Source: Streptomyces sp. NBC_00433 (lineage in GTDB: Bacteria; Actinomycetota; Actinomycetes; Streptomycetales; Streptomycetaceae). From it: a stretch of 64,000 nt of DNA. The notes below the pieces were generated by a model. The model was not told where the DNA came from. It saw only the letters and a program-made list of their open reading frames with translations, and did not search any database. Shown one piece after another: positions 54,001-61,611 of this stretch (position 1 is its first letter; each line of letters opens with the position of its first letter). The stretch spans positions 1,178,001-1,242,000 of the forward strand of contig CP107926.1 of the NCBI GenBank assembly GCA_036015235.1, in the 5' to 3' direction. A program made the translations under genes and the position numbers.

Positions 54001-54210
54001 AGGACCCGGATCGGCGGTGGGTGGAACGCCTACGACCTGCTGGTGCGGGCCGGCGACTGGGACGGCGGCGGCCATCCCGACCTCATCGCCCGCGACCCGG
54101 CCGGCCACCTGTGGTTCTACTCCGGCACAGGCATCGCCGCCACACCGTTCGCACCGCGGGTGATGATGCAGAACACCGCGGGCTGGTATCAGTACAACCC
54201 GCTGCTGTAG
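51025..54210 (+). CDS. Large secreted FG-GAP/VCBS-repeat protein
   Basis: A 1061-residue exported protein: Arg-rich signal peptide (RRAVGSWLTVSTLAVSTALLTA), a propeller-like region of about 640 residues (recurring D-G-x-x-V-V-x-G stretches), an Ig-like segment (SWQLSVSDSYGRPVASW) and a C-terminal FG-GAP/VCBS repeat block. The block is built from 52-residue units with GDLTGDKKPDLVGRDASGVL- and LWLYQGTG-type motifs. The ATG at 51025 follows GGGGTGGGGA; a GTG three codons upstream is possible. No catalytic motif is seen; such repeats bind calcium and ligands or other proteins. Confidence 0.85.
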   Translation: MRRHGRLRRAVGSWLTVSTLAVSTALLTAPSAGATGAAGAAGAVAPQERVLEPVSRYAPTEEQLVGAGTAGFLSSTADWQRYGCNSANDLRWTRYDGGPGTTLKSSSGTFCGASQTGDAVYVQQQLGDGSYRRTEMTTGASVTYRMPAGYENLGLAGDVVVAGELSADGLAYARLHLLRPDEASGTATDVPVTGWPAGATLPTSYPSAVEASDGTRGAVFFKASDGSARMGVLDLGTGVLHATEASAGLGKQVQIDGQHVVWLTGQTTVHIVSTQDLSAPERQLTLQAVSADGYTIALAHDAVLAVGYPEGDTAHDPTGAWLGAYPLDGGDPKGVWQPEFGGDVRAAPTFATATDGDTLFVGGGSATNWWVQRVVSDGAGGYEARHVVQVPPTPAELESLSAAGGIVTAAYDGGEFGSKVGGFYRSYATNSSFGLMGSGAGTYPCGTYHNCLTQQVWATGTASVAFASLGSTVAEWPGGITSVHPTADVGGVAGAFGPWVLRTSSTGLPQQSEVDNIVGSGIYPVGGVQLTQPAAPAALWGHLLYSAGDAPGAVSVTDVRSKAAAGTVNIGADCRPARLQVVGHWLWRTCQGGSASVPVGVVDLTDGRLIALPAESAGGQAMLGDGLVVNQDAVGSLHLTDFHTGTAVATDLGIHPRQDGVGGEMRSPWTVDQYGGGLVYRAADDTVHITPLAVPTSPLAAPDSAVPGTYDRNTWSTWEPVWWLSKPAASWQLSVSDSYGRPVASWSGGATDGAKIAVSWNGRIDLTGPSVAAGAFTWKMVAQPADGQGQAMTLSGNLTVSGPPAGPYQVLYGRDATGGLFAYTGSGETDRYPYLAPRYVGGGWGQYTALVSLAGQSDDGKGDLVARDASGVLWYYQGSGISTAPLKSRTRVGGGWNIYDQLVGAGDLTGDKKPDLVGRDASGVLWLYQGTGNPAAPLANRTRICAGWNIYDQLVGVGDLTGDNKSDLVGRDASGVLWLYRATGDPAAPVANRTRIGGGWNAYDLLVRAGDWDGGGHPDLIARDPAGHLWFYSGTGIAATPFAPRVMMQNTAGWYQYNPLL
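53555..54178 (+). repeat. 156-bp coding tandem repeats
   Basis: The C-terminal FG-GAP units recur every 156 bp (52 codons): equivalent points at about 53555, 53711, 53867 and 54023. The second and third units are nearly identical over long stretches, so they duplicated recently; the outer ones have diverged. Confidence 0.8.
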
Positions 54211-54257
54211 CCCGCGAACCGCTCAGCTCGCGTCCCTCGCTCGCAGGGTGACGTCTC

Positions 54258-54305
54258 GGGCAGGGGCGGCTGCCGACCCCTCGACGTCGGCAGCCGCCCC
54301 TGCCC
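54258..54305 (+). terminator. 20-bp hairpin after the FG-GAP gene
   Basis: 54258-54277 pairs perfectly with 54286-54305 across an 8-nt loop, followed by a short C-run. It begins 48 nt after the stop. Confidence 0.8.
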
Positions 54306-54403
54306 TCCCCCGCAACGGGAAGGCCGACGGCCTCGCCCCAGGCTCGGCGTCTCGCGGTCGAAGGCCGGCGGTCTGCCGCCGGCGCTCCTCCACGCGAGGC
54401 CGG

Positions 54404-54452
54404 TTGCCGTGGTGCCGGGCGTGGACCCGGTCCTTCTCGTGACCCGCCGCCA
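54404..54452 (-). repeat. Dispersed repeat, copy 1 (inverted relative to 58581)
   Basis: Read on the minus strand, this copy shares 28 identical consecutive bases (54425-54452) and roughly 50 similar bases in all with 58581-58631. Both copies are non-coding and flank the propeller-phoD-nitroreductase segment. Confidence 0.6.
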
Positions 54453-54456
54453 CGGG

Positions 54457-54493
54457 CGTGGGCGCCCACCGGCCTGGCCGGTGGGCGCCCACG
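54457..54493. terminator. 18-bp hairpin between convergent genes
   Basis: 54457-54474 pairs perfectly with 54476-54493, leaving a 1-nt centre (in practice a loop of about 5). It lies just past the leftward propeller gene that stops at 54508. Confidence 0.75.
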
Positions 54494-54507
54494 GATCGGA
54501 AGGGACG

Positions 54508-55770
54508 TCACCAGTCCGAGTTGGTCGCGCCCAGGCTCATCAGGACCTGGTCGAAGGTGTTGCCGTCGTTGTCGTCGGTGTACGACATCGCGAGTGTGCC
54601 GAACGGGGAGGAGGCCACCGCGACCTGCTCCTGCCGGCCGGTCGTGACCTGGCTGACGGACTGGGCCGGCAGGCGGCCGGTGAAGGTGCCGTCGGGGTTG
54701 ATGCCCCGGGCCCGGACCGCGGGGTCGGTGCCGGCGACGTTCCAGCTGACCACGGCGTCGCGCTGGTCGTCGATGCCGACGGTGGGAGTGCCGGCTCCGG
54801 CTCCGCTGGAGATTTCGACCTCGGCCGAGCCGGCGGTGCCGGTCGGGGTGAACGATCGGGCCCAGACGCCACGGGTGCCGGTGTGGTCGGACTCCCATGC
54901 CACGGCGAAGTCGCCGTTGAAGTCGGCGGCCACGGACGGGTGCTGCTGCTGCCCGCCGGCGACGCTGTTGGCGCTGCGGCGGGTGAGTGTGACGGCGCCG
55001 TTCGCCTTGGCCAGCTTCACCAGACCGATCTGGTAGGTGCCGTTGTTGTCGGTGTCCTCGTCCCAGACGACGACGGCGTCACCCGCGGCGGAGGTCGCGA
55101 CGTCGGGATCGTGGTGCGCGCCGCCGGCCGCGTTGACCGTCACCTCGTAGGCCTTCGTCGTGGTCCCGGTGAACCCGGCTGCCTTCACCGTCGCCGCCGC
55201 GGTGCCCTGGATGTCCTCCCACACCACGGAGAACGCGACCGCGGTGGTGCTGTTGGGCGCCCCGTCCGGATCGACCGCGACGCGCGGATGGATCTGCTGG
55301 CCGTCGGCGCTCGCGTTGGCCTGGCCGGAGCCGAGGACCGCACCGGCCGGGGAGAGGACGCGGTAGGTGATGTTGTAGAACCCGTTGCCGTCCGGGTCCT
55401 CCGCCCACACGACGACGGCGTTGCCCCGGTCGTCGAGTGCCACGTCGGGCTGGAGGTGCCGCCAGGCCGTGCCCGCGGTCCCGCCTGCCGAGAGCTTCTT
55501 CTCGTACGCCGAGACGCCGTTGCGGTACATCCGCACCCACACGTCGCTGTGCGCGTCGTCGCCCGGGTCGGTCGAGTCGCGGTCGTCCTCCCAGACCACC
55601 GCGACGTCACCGAGGCGGTTGGCCGCGATCGACGCGGAGTCCTGGTCACCGGCGGAGTCGCTGTTCACGGTCACCCAGGACGAGGGACCCGCCGCCGAAG
55701 CGGGGGCGACCAGGGCGAGGACGGCGGCGAGGCCGGCGACGGCCGTGCCGAGTGCTGAGAGCTTACGCAT
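54508..55770 (-). CDS. Secreted propeller-like repeat protein
   Basis: A 420-residue exported protein beginning MRKLSALGTAVAGLAAVLAL with cleavage near ASA-AG. It is made of about seven repeats of roughly 55 residues with a common V-V-W-x-D-D-x-D-x-x-G core (VAVVWEDDRDSTD, VVVWAEDPDGNG, SVVWEDIQG, VVVWDEDTDNNG, AVAWESDHTG, VVSWNVAG, SYTDDNDGN), which suggests a seven-bladed beta propeller with acidic, perhaps calcium-binding, turns. The ATG at 55770 lies inside the end of phoD (8-nt overlap), so it is co-translated with the phosphatase. No enzymatic motif; a binding role is inferred. Confidence 0.82.
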   Translation of the reverse strand: MRKLSALGTAVAGLAAVLALVAPASAAGPSSWVTVNSDSAGDQDSASIAANRLGDVAVVWEDDRDSTDPGDDAHSDVWVRMYRNGVSAYEKKLSAGGTAGTAWRHLQPDVALDDRGNAVVVWAEDPDGNGFYNITYRVLSPAGAVLGSGQANASADGQQIHPRVAVDPDGAPNSTTAVAFSVVWEDIQGTAAATVKAAGFTGTTTKAYEVTVNAAGGAHHDPDVATSAAGDAVVVWDEDTDNNGTYQIGLVKLAKANGAVTLTRRSANSVAGGQQQHPSVAADFNGDFAVAWESDHTGTRGVWARSFTPTGTAGSAEVEISSGAGAGTPTVGIDDQRDAVVSWNVAGTDPAVRARGINPDGTFTGRLPAQSVSQVTTGRQEQVAVASSPFGTLAMSYTDDNDGNTFDQVLMSLGATNSDW

Positions 55771-57304
55771 CGGCCAACCCCGGCTTTCCGTCGTGGATGA
55801 CAAAGGTCCGGGCGGTGGTCGCCGCCGCGCCGTGCTCGGTCACCGTCGCCACCGACCGGAAGTCGGCTGTGAGTTGCGACGGGGTGATGTGCGTGCGGAC
55901 GTAGCCGCGCTGATTGGAGTAGAAGCGCAGATGCGGGTTGAGCGATCCGTCGGGGATCGCCGTGCTGGTGCTCCCGTTGCCGCCGCTGGTGATGGAGGTG
56001 CAGACAAGCTCGGAGCCGATCGTCGCCGACGACGGATTGGCGTAGTCGGCCTTGAGGTTGTTGCCCCAGGAAGCGTGCACGTCGCCGGTGAGGACGACCG
56101 GGTTGCGTACGGCCCGGTCGATGATGCCCTGCTGGATCCGCGCCCGGCTGGCCCGGTATCCGTCCCAGGCATCCATGTTCATCGCGCCGGACGCGTTCAC
56201 GTTGCGGGCGAAGAAGACCTGCTGGCCGATGAGGTCCCAGGTGCTCAGGTGCTGGCCGAGTCCGTCGAGCAGCCATGCCTCCTGGGCCGCGCCGGTGATC
56301 GAACGGCCGGCCAGATCGGCGTCGGCGCAGACCTTCATCCCGTCGCCGCAGGCCTGGTCGTCGCGGAACTGGCGGGTGTCGAGCATGTGGAATGTGGCGA
56401 GGGTGCCCCAGCGGACCCGGCGGTAGAGCGGGATGCTGTTGCCGGAGGGCGTCGCGGCGGCCCGCAGCGGCATGTTCTCGAAGTAGGCCTGGTACGCGGC
56501 GGTGCGTCGTGCGGTCCACTGGGCCGCCGTCAACGAGGGGCTGCTGTCGGCGCGGACCATGTTGGCGTAGTTGTTCTCCACCTCGTGGTCGTCCGGCACC
56601 ACCAGCCACGGGGCGATCGCGTGCGCGGCCTGCAGGTCAGGGTCGGAGCGGTAGAGGGCGTAGCGGCGGCGGTAGTCGGCGAGCGACACGATCTCGCTGC
56701 CGAGGTGCTGGCGCAGGGCGCCTGAGGTGGCGCCGCCCTCGTAGATGTAGTCGCCCAGGTGCAGGATCAGGTCGGGGCGGTCGTCGGCCATGCGGCGGTA
56801 GGCGGTGTAGTAGCCCTGCTCGTAGTGGGCGCAGGAGGCGAAGGCCATCGTGAAGTCACGCCCGACCGCGGTCGGTGACGGCGCGGTGCGGGTCCGGCCC
56901 ACCGGGGATATCGATCCCTGGGCCCGGAAGCGGTAGTAGTAGTCCGAGTCCGGGGCGAGTCCACCGGCCAGCGCGTGCACCGAGTGGGCCTGTGCGTAGC
57001 GGGCGGTGACCGTACCGGAGCTGACGAGGGTGGTGAAGTTCTGGTTGGCCGACACCTGCCAGTCGACGGCGACGTCGGCGTTGGGCATGCCGCCCTGGCC
57101 GTCCGCGTTGGTCGGTGCGGGAGCCAGACGTGTCCAGAGCACCACGCTGCTGTCGTCCGGTTCCCCGGAGGCGACGCCGAGCGTGAAGGGGAAGGGGGCG
57201 GAGGCGGCGGCCGACGGCTGGGCCGTCGCACCGAGTTGGAGTCCGACGGTGCCTGCTGTGGTGAGCCCGCTGAGGATGAAGATGCGGCGGCTGAGGTTGC
57301 TCAT
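55763..57304 (-). CDS. phoD: PhoD-type alkaline phosphatase/phosphodiesterase
   Basis: A 513-residue Tat-exported phosphatase. The signal MSNLSRRIFILSGLTTAG has the twin-Arg motif. An N-terminal beta domain (FTLGVASGEPDDSSVVLWTRL, YYYRF) precedes the metallophosphatase core: FASCAHYEQGYYTAYRRM, ILHLGDYIYEGG, VPDDHEVENNYA, MLDTRQFRD, FFARNVNASGAMNMDAWDGY, VVLTGDVHASWGNN. These are the Fe/Ca ligands of B. subtilis PhoD. It probably cleaves phosphodiesters, including teichoic acid and nucleic acids, outside the cell. A single GTTCACCCGGG lies just upstream at about 57324-57334 (minus strand), one repeat of a PHO box. Confidence 0.94.
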   Translation of the reverse strand: MSNLSRRIFILSGLTTAGTVGLQLGATAQPSAAASAPFPFTLGVASGEPDDSSVVLWTRLAPAPTNADGQGGMPNADVAVDWQVSANQNFTTLVSSGTVTARYAQAHSVHALAGGLAPDSDYYYRFRAQGSISPVGRTRTAPSPTAVGRDFTMAFASCAHYEQGYYTAYRRMADDRPDLILHLGDYIYEGGATSGALRQHLGSEIVSLADYRRRYALYRSDPDLQAAHAIAPWLVVPDDHEVENNYANMVRADSSPSLTAAQWTARRTAAYQAYFENMPLRAAATPSGNSIPLYRRVRWGTLATFHMLDTRQFRDDQACGDGMKVCADADLAGRSITGAAQEAWLLDGLGQHLSTWDLIGQQVFFARNVNASGAMNMDAWDGYRASRARIQQGIIDRAVRNPVVLTGDVHASWGNNLKADYANPSSATIGSELVCTSITSGGNGSTSTAIPDGSLNPHLRFYSNQRGYVRTHITPSQLTADFRSVATVTEHGAAATTARTFVIHDGKPGLADA

Positions 57305-57401
57305 GGGCGCTGATGCTCGCGGACCCGGGTGAACTTCCACCCTTGCGACGGGGATGGTCAAGTGACGTGTCAGCGGCGCGAGTTGACGAGTTTCGGTACG
57401 G

Positions 57402-57440
57402 CCACCGGCCTCCTCCGGGTGACGTCGAGGAGGCCGGTGG
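57402..57440 (-). terminator. Hairpin downstream of the nitroreductase gene
   Basis: CCACCGGCCTCCTC (57402-57415) pairs perfectly with GAGGAGGCCGGTGG (57427-57440), 130 nt past the leftward nitroreductase stop and upstream of phoD. Confidence 0.65.
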
Positions 57441-57569
57441 AGGAGCGGGTGAAGCCGGCGTGGCCGGGAGTGGTACGGCGCGGGGCGCCCTGAGGTTCGC
57501 CGGAGTCGTCCGACGGTCCCGGCGGGGGTCCGCGTCGTCAGCGGCGGGCTTCCTCCCGCCGCGCGGGGG

Positions 57570-58367
57570 TCAGCGGGACGGCAGGCCGAGGCGCACCAGC
57601 TGCTCCCGCAGCAGGTGGCGGCCGGAGAGGGAGTGCGGGCCGGCGAGGCGGCTGAGGACCCGGTTGCTCCAGGTTCCCGGGAGGCCGTGCCGGGTGTTGT
57701 AGTCCCGCAGCCGGTCGTCGTAGGACGCGATGTGCGCGTCGGCGGTCGCCGCGTCGTACTGCTCGTGGTGCAGCACCGCGCCCTGCGGCAACCGGGGTTT
57801 GACCCCGGCGTTCTCGGTGGGATCGGGTGTGCCGACGGCGAGGCCGAACGTCGCCACCGTGTGCGGAGGCAGGCCGAGTTCGGCGGCGACGTCCTCCGGC
57901 CGGTTGCGTATCGCGCCGACGAAGACGGTGCCCAGGCCCAGGGACTCGGCGGCCACGACCGCGTTCTGCGCCGCGAGCGCGGTGTCGATGAACCCGAGGA
58001 TCGTGGTCTCCAGGTAGTCGGTGCCGTCGAGTACGGCCGCCGAGCGCTCGGCCAGCCGCCGGGCCCGGCCCAGGTCGGCCACCCAGACCAGGAACAGCGG
58101 TGCCTGGCGGACGAATTGCTGGTTGTTCGCCAGGACGGCGAGTCGCGCCTTGCGCTCCGGGTCGCGTACGGCGATCACGCTCCAGGACTGGAGGTTGGAC
58201 GACGTCGGCGCCGACTGGGCTGCCGCGACCAGCGCGGTCAGTTCGTCCTGGTGGACGGGCCGTTCGGTGAACCTGCGCACCGAGCGGTGAGCGAGTTGAA
58301 GTGCCACGACGTCACTGATGGCGCCGAGCGTCGCTTCGGGGTCGCCGTAGCGGGCGGTGACTGTCAT
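57570..58367 (-). CDS. NfsA/FRP-type NADPH nitroreductase
   Basis: A 265-residue FMN enzyme. HRSVRRFTERPVHQDELTALVAAAQSAPTSSNLQSWSVIAV is the classic NfsA start with flavin contacts R-S-x-R and S-S-N-x-Q. Later, AAQNAVVAAESLGLGTVFVGAIRNRPEDVAAELGLP and FGLAVGTPD are also conserved, with the GxG-type flavin contact. It reduces nitroaromatics, quinones or flavins with NADPH. The ATG at 58367 is 10 nt past GAAGGA. An HxlR-type regulator remnant lies upstream, the usual partner of such genes. Confidence 0.92.
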   Translation of the reverse strand: MTVTARYGDPEATLGAISDVVALQLAHRSVRRFTERPVHQDELTALVAAAQSAPTSSNLQSWSVIAVRDPERKARLAVLANNQQFVRQAPLFLVWVADLGRARRLAERSAAVLDGTDYLETTILGFIDTALAAQNAVVAAESLGLGTVFVGAIRNRPEDVAAELGLPPHTVATFGLAVGTPDPTENAGVKPRLPQGAVLHHEQYDAATADAHIASYDDRLRDYNTRHGLPGTWSNRVLSRLAGPHSLSGRHLLREQLVRLGLPSR

Positions 58368-58580
58368 CTGCGGGGGTTCCTTCGTGATCGCGCGAAGTGG
58401 CGGACGGGCGTGCTCGTCGGAAGTGAGGGTGCGCGTCTGGCGGCCGGGAGATCCCGGCGCCGCGGGGACGGGCGCGATGCGCCACCGGATTCCCAACGGG
58501 CCGCAGGGGCGGCGACAGAGCCGGACATGCCCTCAGATCAGCGCGAACACGATGCGGAGCAGGCACGCATCAGATCCACA

Positions 58581-58631
58581 TGGCGGCGGGTCACGAGAAG
58601 GACCGGGTTCACGCCCGTCATCATGGCACAC
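58581..58631 (+). repeat. Dispersed repeat, copy 2
   Basis: 28 bases (58581-58608) are identical to the reverse complement of 54425-54452, with similarity reaching about 58631 at a few mismatches and one indel. See copy 1. Confidence 0.6.
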
Positions 58632-58810
58632 CGGCCCGGCGTGGCCGAACCCCGGCCGGGTGGCCGTGGCCCCGGCGGCGTCCCTGGCGAGAGGGGAGTT
58701 CAGCTGGTCATGTCGCCGGGAGAGCTCGTCCAGCTGCGCGCAGAGTTCGGCCGTCCACTCGAGTGCCAGGGACTCGTGGACCCCTTGCCACCGCGGCTCC
58801 TTGCTGACTG

Positions 58811-59014
58811 GAGGACGCCGGAGTCATCGAGCGCCGCCGGTACAGCGACCGTCCGCCTCGGGACGAGCACGTGCTGACCGACGCGGGCCGCGGTTTGCTG
58901 GCCGTCCTCGGCGCGCTGCGGGAGTGGGGGACGCGCCGCATCACCCCCGTCGGCACGCCGGCCGCCCGACCCGAAGAACCTCCTGGCGCCGGCACCCGGC
59001 CGGGCGCCGCCTGA
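58811..59014 (+). pseudogene. C-terminal remnant of an HxlR-family regulator
   Basis: A 68-codon stretch reads EDAGVIERRRYSDRPPRDEHVLTDAGRGLLAVLGALREWG in pieces typical of the wing and dimer helix of HxlR regulators (I-E-R-x-x-Y-x-x-x-P-P-x-x-E-Y-x-L-T-x-x-G). A stop lies 2 codons upstream and no N-terminal recognition helix is found in any frame back to the nitroreductase gene. The other 440 nt of this gap (58368-58810) hold the dispersed repeat but no supported gene. Confidence 0.7.
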
Positions 59015-59064
59015 CCGGGCCGGACGGCTGATCGGCACCCGCAGCCGCTGGGCCGGGCCCGTCG

Positions 59065-59310
59065 TCAGCGCAGGTGGACCAGGATCCGCCCGGGGTTGTC
59101 CGGGTCGACCTCGACCCGGGCGTAGAGCTTTTTCAGGTGCGTCTGCGCCAGCGTGGTGAGCACCCGCTGCCTGAGCGCACCCGTGCCCTTTCCCGGGATG
59201 ACCTGCAGCACGTCGACCCCGGTGGCGGCGGCCCGGAAGAGCGCCTGACGCAGCGCGACGTCGAGGTCGCGGTTGTTGCGGAAGATCGGGTGCAGATCGA
59301 GTGTGAGCAA
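59065..59310 (-). CDS. Stand-alone Smr-domain protein
   Basis: An 81-residue protein made only of an Smr domain: LTLDLHPIFRNNRDLDVALRQALFRA opens with the L-D-L-H motif, and VIPGKGTGALRQRVLTTL is the H/I-x-G-x-G-x-x-x-L-R signature. The start is a TTG at 59310, supported by GGAGG 8 nt upstream. Smr domains are nicking endonucleases or RNA-binding modules (MutS2 C-terminus; ribosome rescue SmrB in E. coli). This protein lacks the extra domains of those enzymes. Confidence 0.85.
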   Translation of the reverse strand: MLTLDLHPIFRNNRDLDVALRQALFRAAATGVDVLQVIPGKGTGALRQRVLTTLAQTHLKKLYARVEVDPDNPGRILVHLR

Positions 59311-59377
59311 GGTGACCGCCTCCCACGGGTAGCCGTACGGTCGCAGCGTACGGCAGGCTCCGCGGGCGGCGGCAGCG

Positions 59378-59567
59378 TCACGGAAGCCGCAGGGTGACGT
59401 ACCGGATCGTGTCGCCGTCCGTAGGCCACGTCGAGCGTGCTGCGCACGCTGCGGTCGCGAACGTCCGCCGACGACAGCACATGCGTCGGGATGATCGTGT
59501 TGTGCACGTGCCGCCAGTCCCGCAGCCGTGCGTCGCCGTCCGCGCGGACGATCCGAAGGTCAGCCAT
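59378..59567 (-). pseudogene. Remnant of a GNAT acetyltransferase
   Basis: An intact start (ATG 59567 after GGGGGG) gives MADLRIVRADGDARLRDW, then HVHNTIIPTHVLSSADVRDR and TLDVAYG, a very typical N-terminus of streptomycete GNAT enzymes. The acetyl-CoA-binding core is missing. In another frame, TDGDTIRYVTLRLP and a stop at 59378 look like an original C-terminal end. An internal deletion of about 350-400 nt is the simplest explanation. Confidence 0.6.
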
Positions 59568-59692
59568 CCCCCCAGGCAACCGCCCGCGAACCGCGCCCGT
59601 CAATGCGATGAGGCCTCCGGCGCGGCGCGCGTGGTGTCCGCGTGCCGAGCGCCGGACGGCGTCGGCCGGGTCGGGCTCCTGGAGCCGGGGCG

Positions 59693-60517
59693 TCAGTCCT
59701 TGACCGCTCCCGCGGTGACGCCGGCGGCGACGTAGCGCTGGGCGAGGACCAGCAGGGCGGCCGCGGGGATGGAGGCGACGACGGCGGTGGCCATGATGGA
59801 GTTCCACTCCTGGTTGTTGTTGCCGATGTACTTGTAGATGCCCAGCGTGATGGGGCGCATGTCGCCCCCGCTGTCGAGGGTGTTGGCGAAGACGAAGTCC
59901 GACCAGGCCCACAGGAAGCTGAACAGCGACACGGTCACCACGGCGTTGCGCGAGACCGGGAGGACGACGGAGACGAAGGTGCGCCAGGTGTTCGCACCGT
60001 CGACCTTGGCCGCGGACAGGAGTTCGTCGGGGATGCCGGACATGAACGCGGTGAAGATCATCACGCCGAAGGGCACGGCGATGGTGGAGTCGGCCACGAT
60101 CAGCCCCCACCAGGTGTTCATGATGCCGAGGTTGAGGAAGATGCCGTAGAAGCCCATCGCCATCACGATGCCGGGGATCATCTGGGCGATCAGCAGCACC
60201 AGTCCGACCAGGCCGCCGCCGCGCGGGCGGAGCTTGGCCAGCGCGTAGCCGGCGGGCGCGGACAGCACCAGCGTCAGGGCGACGGTGCCGAGACCGACCA
60301 GCAGGCTCACCCACAGGTAGGGCAACTGGTCGTCGAGGACGGCACGGTAGCCGGTGAAGGTGGGGTGCAGCGGGAACAGGTCCGGCGGGCTCTTGCGCAT
60401 GTCCTGCTGCGGGGTGAGCGAGACGTTGACCATCCAGTAGACCGGGAAGAGCATGGCCGCGGTCAGGACGACGCCGATGACCGTGTTGCGGCGGGAGCGG
60501 AACACGCGGGATGTCAT
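59693..60517 (-). CDS. Sugar ABC transporter permease (MalG type)
   Basis: A 274-residue inner-membrane permease with six helices; first helix TVIGVVLTAAMLFPVYWMVNVSL. The cytoplasmic coupling loop is ELLSAAKVDGANTWRTFVSVVLP, the E-A-A-x-x-x-G-x-x-x-x-x-x-x-x-x-L-P motif that contacts the ATPase. Its ATG overlaps the upstream permease stop (ATGA). No ATPase gene is in the window, as is common in streptomycetes where MsiK serves many importers. Confidence 0.94.
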   Translation of the reverse strand: MTSRVFRSRRNTVIGVVLTAAMLFPVYWMVNVSLTPQQDMRKSPPDLFPLHPTFTGYRAVLDDQLPYLWVSLLVGLGTVALTLVLSAPAGYALAKLRPRGGGLVGLVLLIAQMIPGIVMAMGFYGIFLNLGIMNTWWGLIVADSTIAVPFGVMIFTAFMSGIPDELLSAAKVDGANTWRTFVSVVLPVSRNAVVTVSLFSFLWAWSDFVFANTLDSGGDMRPITLGIYKYIGNNNQEWNSIMATAVVASIPAAALLVLAQRYVAAGVTAGAVKD

Positions 60518-61500
60518 GCCGGCTGGCTCCTTTGGAGGCGGATGTAGAAGAGCCCGAAGACCAGGGCGATGACGATGAGGATGTTGCCGACCGCGGCTCC
60601 GGGACCGAACTGCGGCAGCAGCGAGCCGAAGCCGAAGCGGTAGGACCAGGTGGCGAGGGTGGTCGACGCGTCGCCTGGGCCGCCCTTGGTCATGATCCAG
60701 ATCAGGTCGAAGACCTTGAGGGTGTAGATCAGGCCGAGCAGTACGGTGATCGCCGAGACCGGCCGCAGCAGCGGGAAGGTGATGCGCCGGAACTGCTGCC
60801 AGCCGCTCGCGCCGTCCAGCGACGCGGCCTCGTACAGCTCGGCGGGGATGTTCTGCAGGCCGCTGTAGAGGATGACCAGGTTGAACGGGATGCCGATCCA
60901 GATGTTCGCGATGATCACCGAGGTCAGTGCCCAGTGCGGGGAGGTCAGCCAGTCCACCTCCCCGATGCCGGCCAGGTGCAGGACGTAGTTGACCACGCCG
61001 GACTCGCTGTTGAGCATCCACGACCATGTCGAGGCCGACACGATCAGCGGCAGCAGCCACGGGATCAGGAACAGCGCGCGCAGTGTCGGGGCGAGACGGA
61101 AGCCGCGGTGGAAGAACACCGCGAGTGCGAGCCCGAGGACGTACTGGAAGAGGATCGACACCAGCGTGAAGACCATCGTGTTGCGCAGGGCCGTGCCGAA
61201 CGTCGGATCGTCGAACACCTGCCGGAAGTTGTCCCAGCCGGAGAAGGGCGCACCGCCCTGCACGAACGACCGCACCGTGTAGTGCCGCAGCGACAGGTCG
61301 AGGTTGCGGTACAGCGGATAGGCGTAGAACGCGCCCAGGTACACGATGACCGGCGCCAGGAACCCCCAGGCAGCCAGCTGGGCGGTCCGGCGGCTGTGAC
61401 GGCGGGGGCTCGTGCGACGCGGCGCGGAGCGTGTCTGCTCGCGACTCGTCCCGGGTGCGGCCGGCGGCCCCGGGAGGCCGTCGACGTGGGCGGTGGACAT
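60514..61500 (-). CDS. Sugar ABC transporter permease (MalF type)
   Basis: A 328-residue permease. A 45-residue Arg-rich cytoplasmic start precedes helix 1 (AAWGFLAPVIVYLGAFYAYPLY). The coupling loop is ELYEAASLDGASGWQQFRRITFPLLRP. IWIGIPFNLVILYSGLQNIPA is the usual preceding segment. It pairs with the MalG-type permease downstream (4-nt overlap) and is fed by the binding lipoprotein encoded upstream. Confidence 0.94.
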   Translation of the reverse strand: MSTAHVDGLPGPPAAPGTSREQTRSAPRRTSPRRHSRRTAQLAAWGFLAPVIVYLGAFYAYPLYRNLDLSLRHYTVRSFVQGGAPFSGWDNFRQVFDDPTFGTALRNTMVFTLVSILFQYVLGLALAVFFHRGFRLAPTLRALFLIPWLLPLIVSASTWSWMLNSESGVVNYVLHLAGIGEVDWLTSPHWALTSVIIANIWIGIPFNLVILYSGLQNIPAELYEAASLDGASGWQQFRRITFPLLRPVSAITVLLGLIYTLKVFDLIWIMTKGGPGDASTTLATWSYRFGFGSLLPQFGPGAAVGNILIVIALVFGLFYIRLQRSQPA

Positions 61501-61563
61501 ATGTGCTCCTCAGTCAGTGTGCTGCCGGGACGGATGGCGATACCGCCCGGGCGACTGCCGCCG

Positions 61564-61601
61564 CCGTCCCGGCACCCCGTGAGGCGGGGGTGCCGGGACG
61601 G
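61564..61601 (-). terminator. Hairpin 1 between permease and binding-protein genes
   Basis: CCGTCCCGGCACCCC (61564-61578) pairs perfectly with GGGGTGCCGGGACGG (61587-61601). With the next hairpin it follows the binding-protein gene and precedes the permeases; it may lower permease expression or protect the upstream mRNA. Confidence 0.65.
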
Positions 61602-61611
61602 CGCCAGGGGT

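Noticed and set aside
57324-57334. Full PHO box before phoD
   Set aside because: Only one GTTCACCCGGG repeat is present; the neighbouring 11-nt units do not match, so PhoP control is not claimed.
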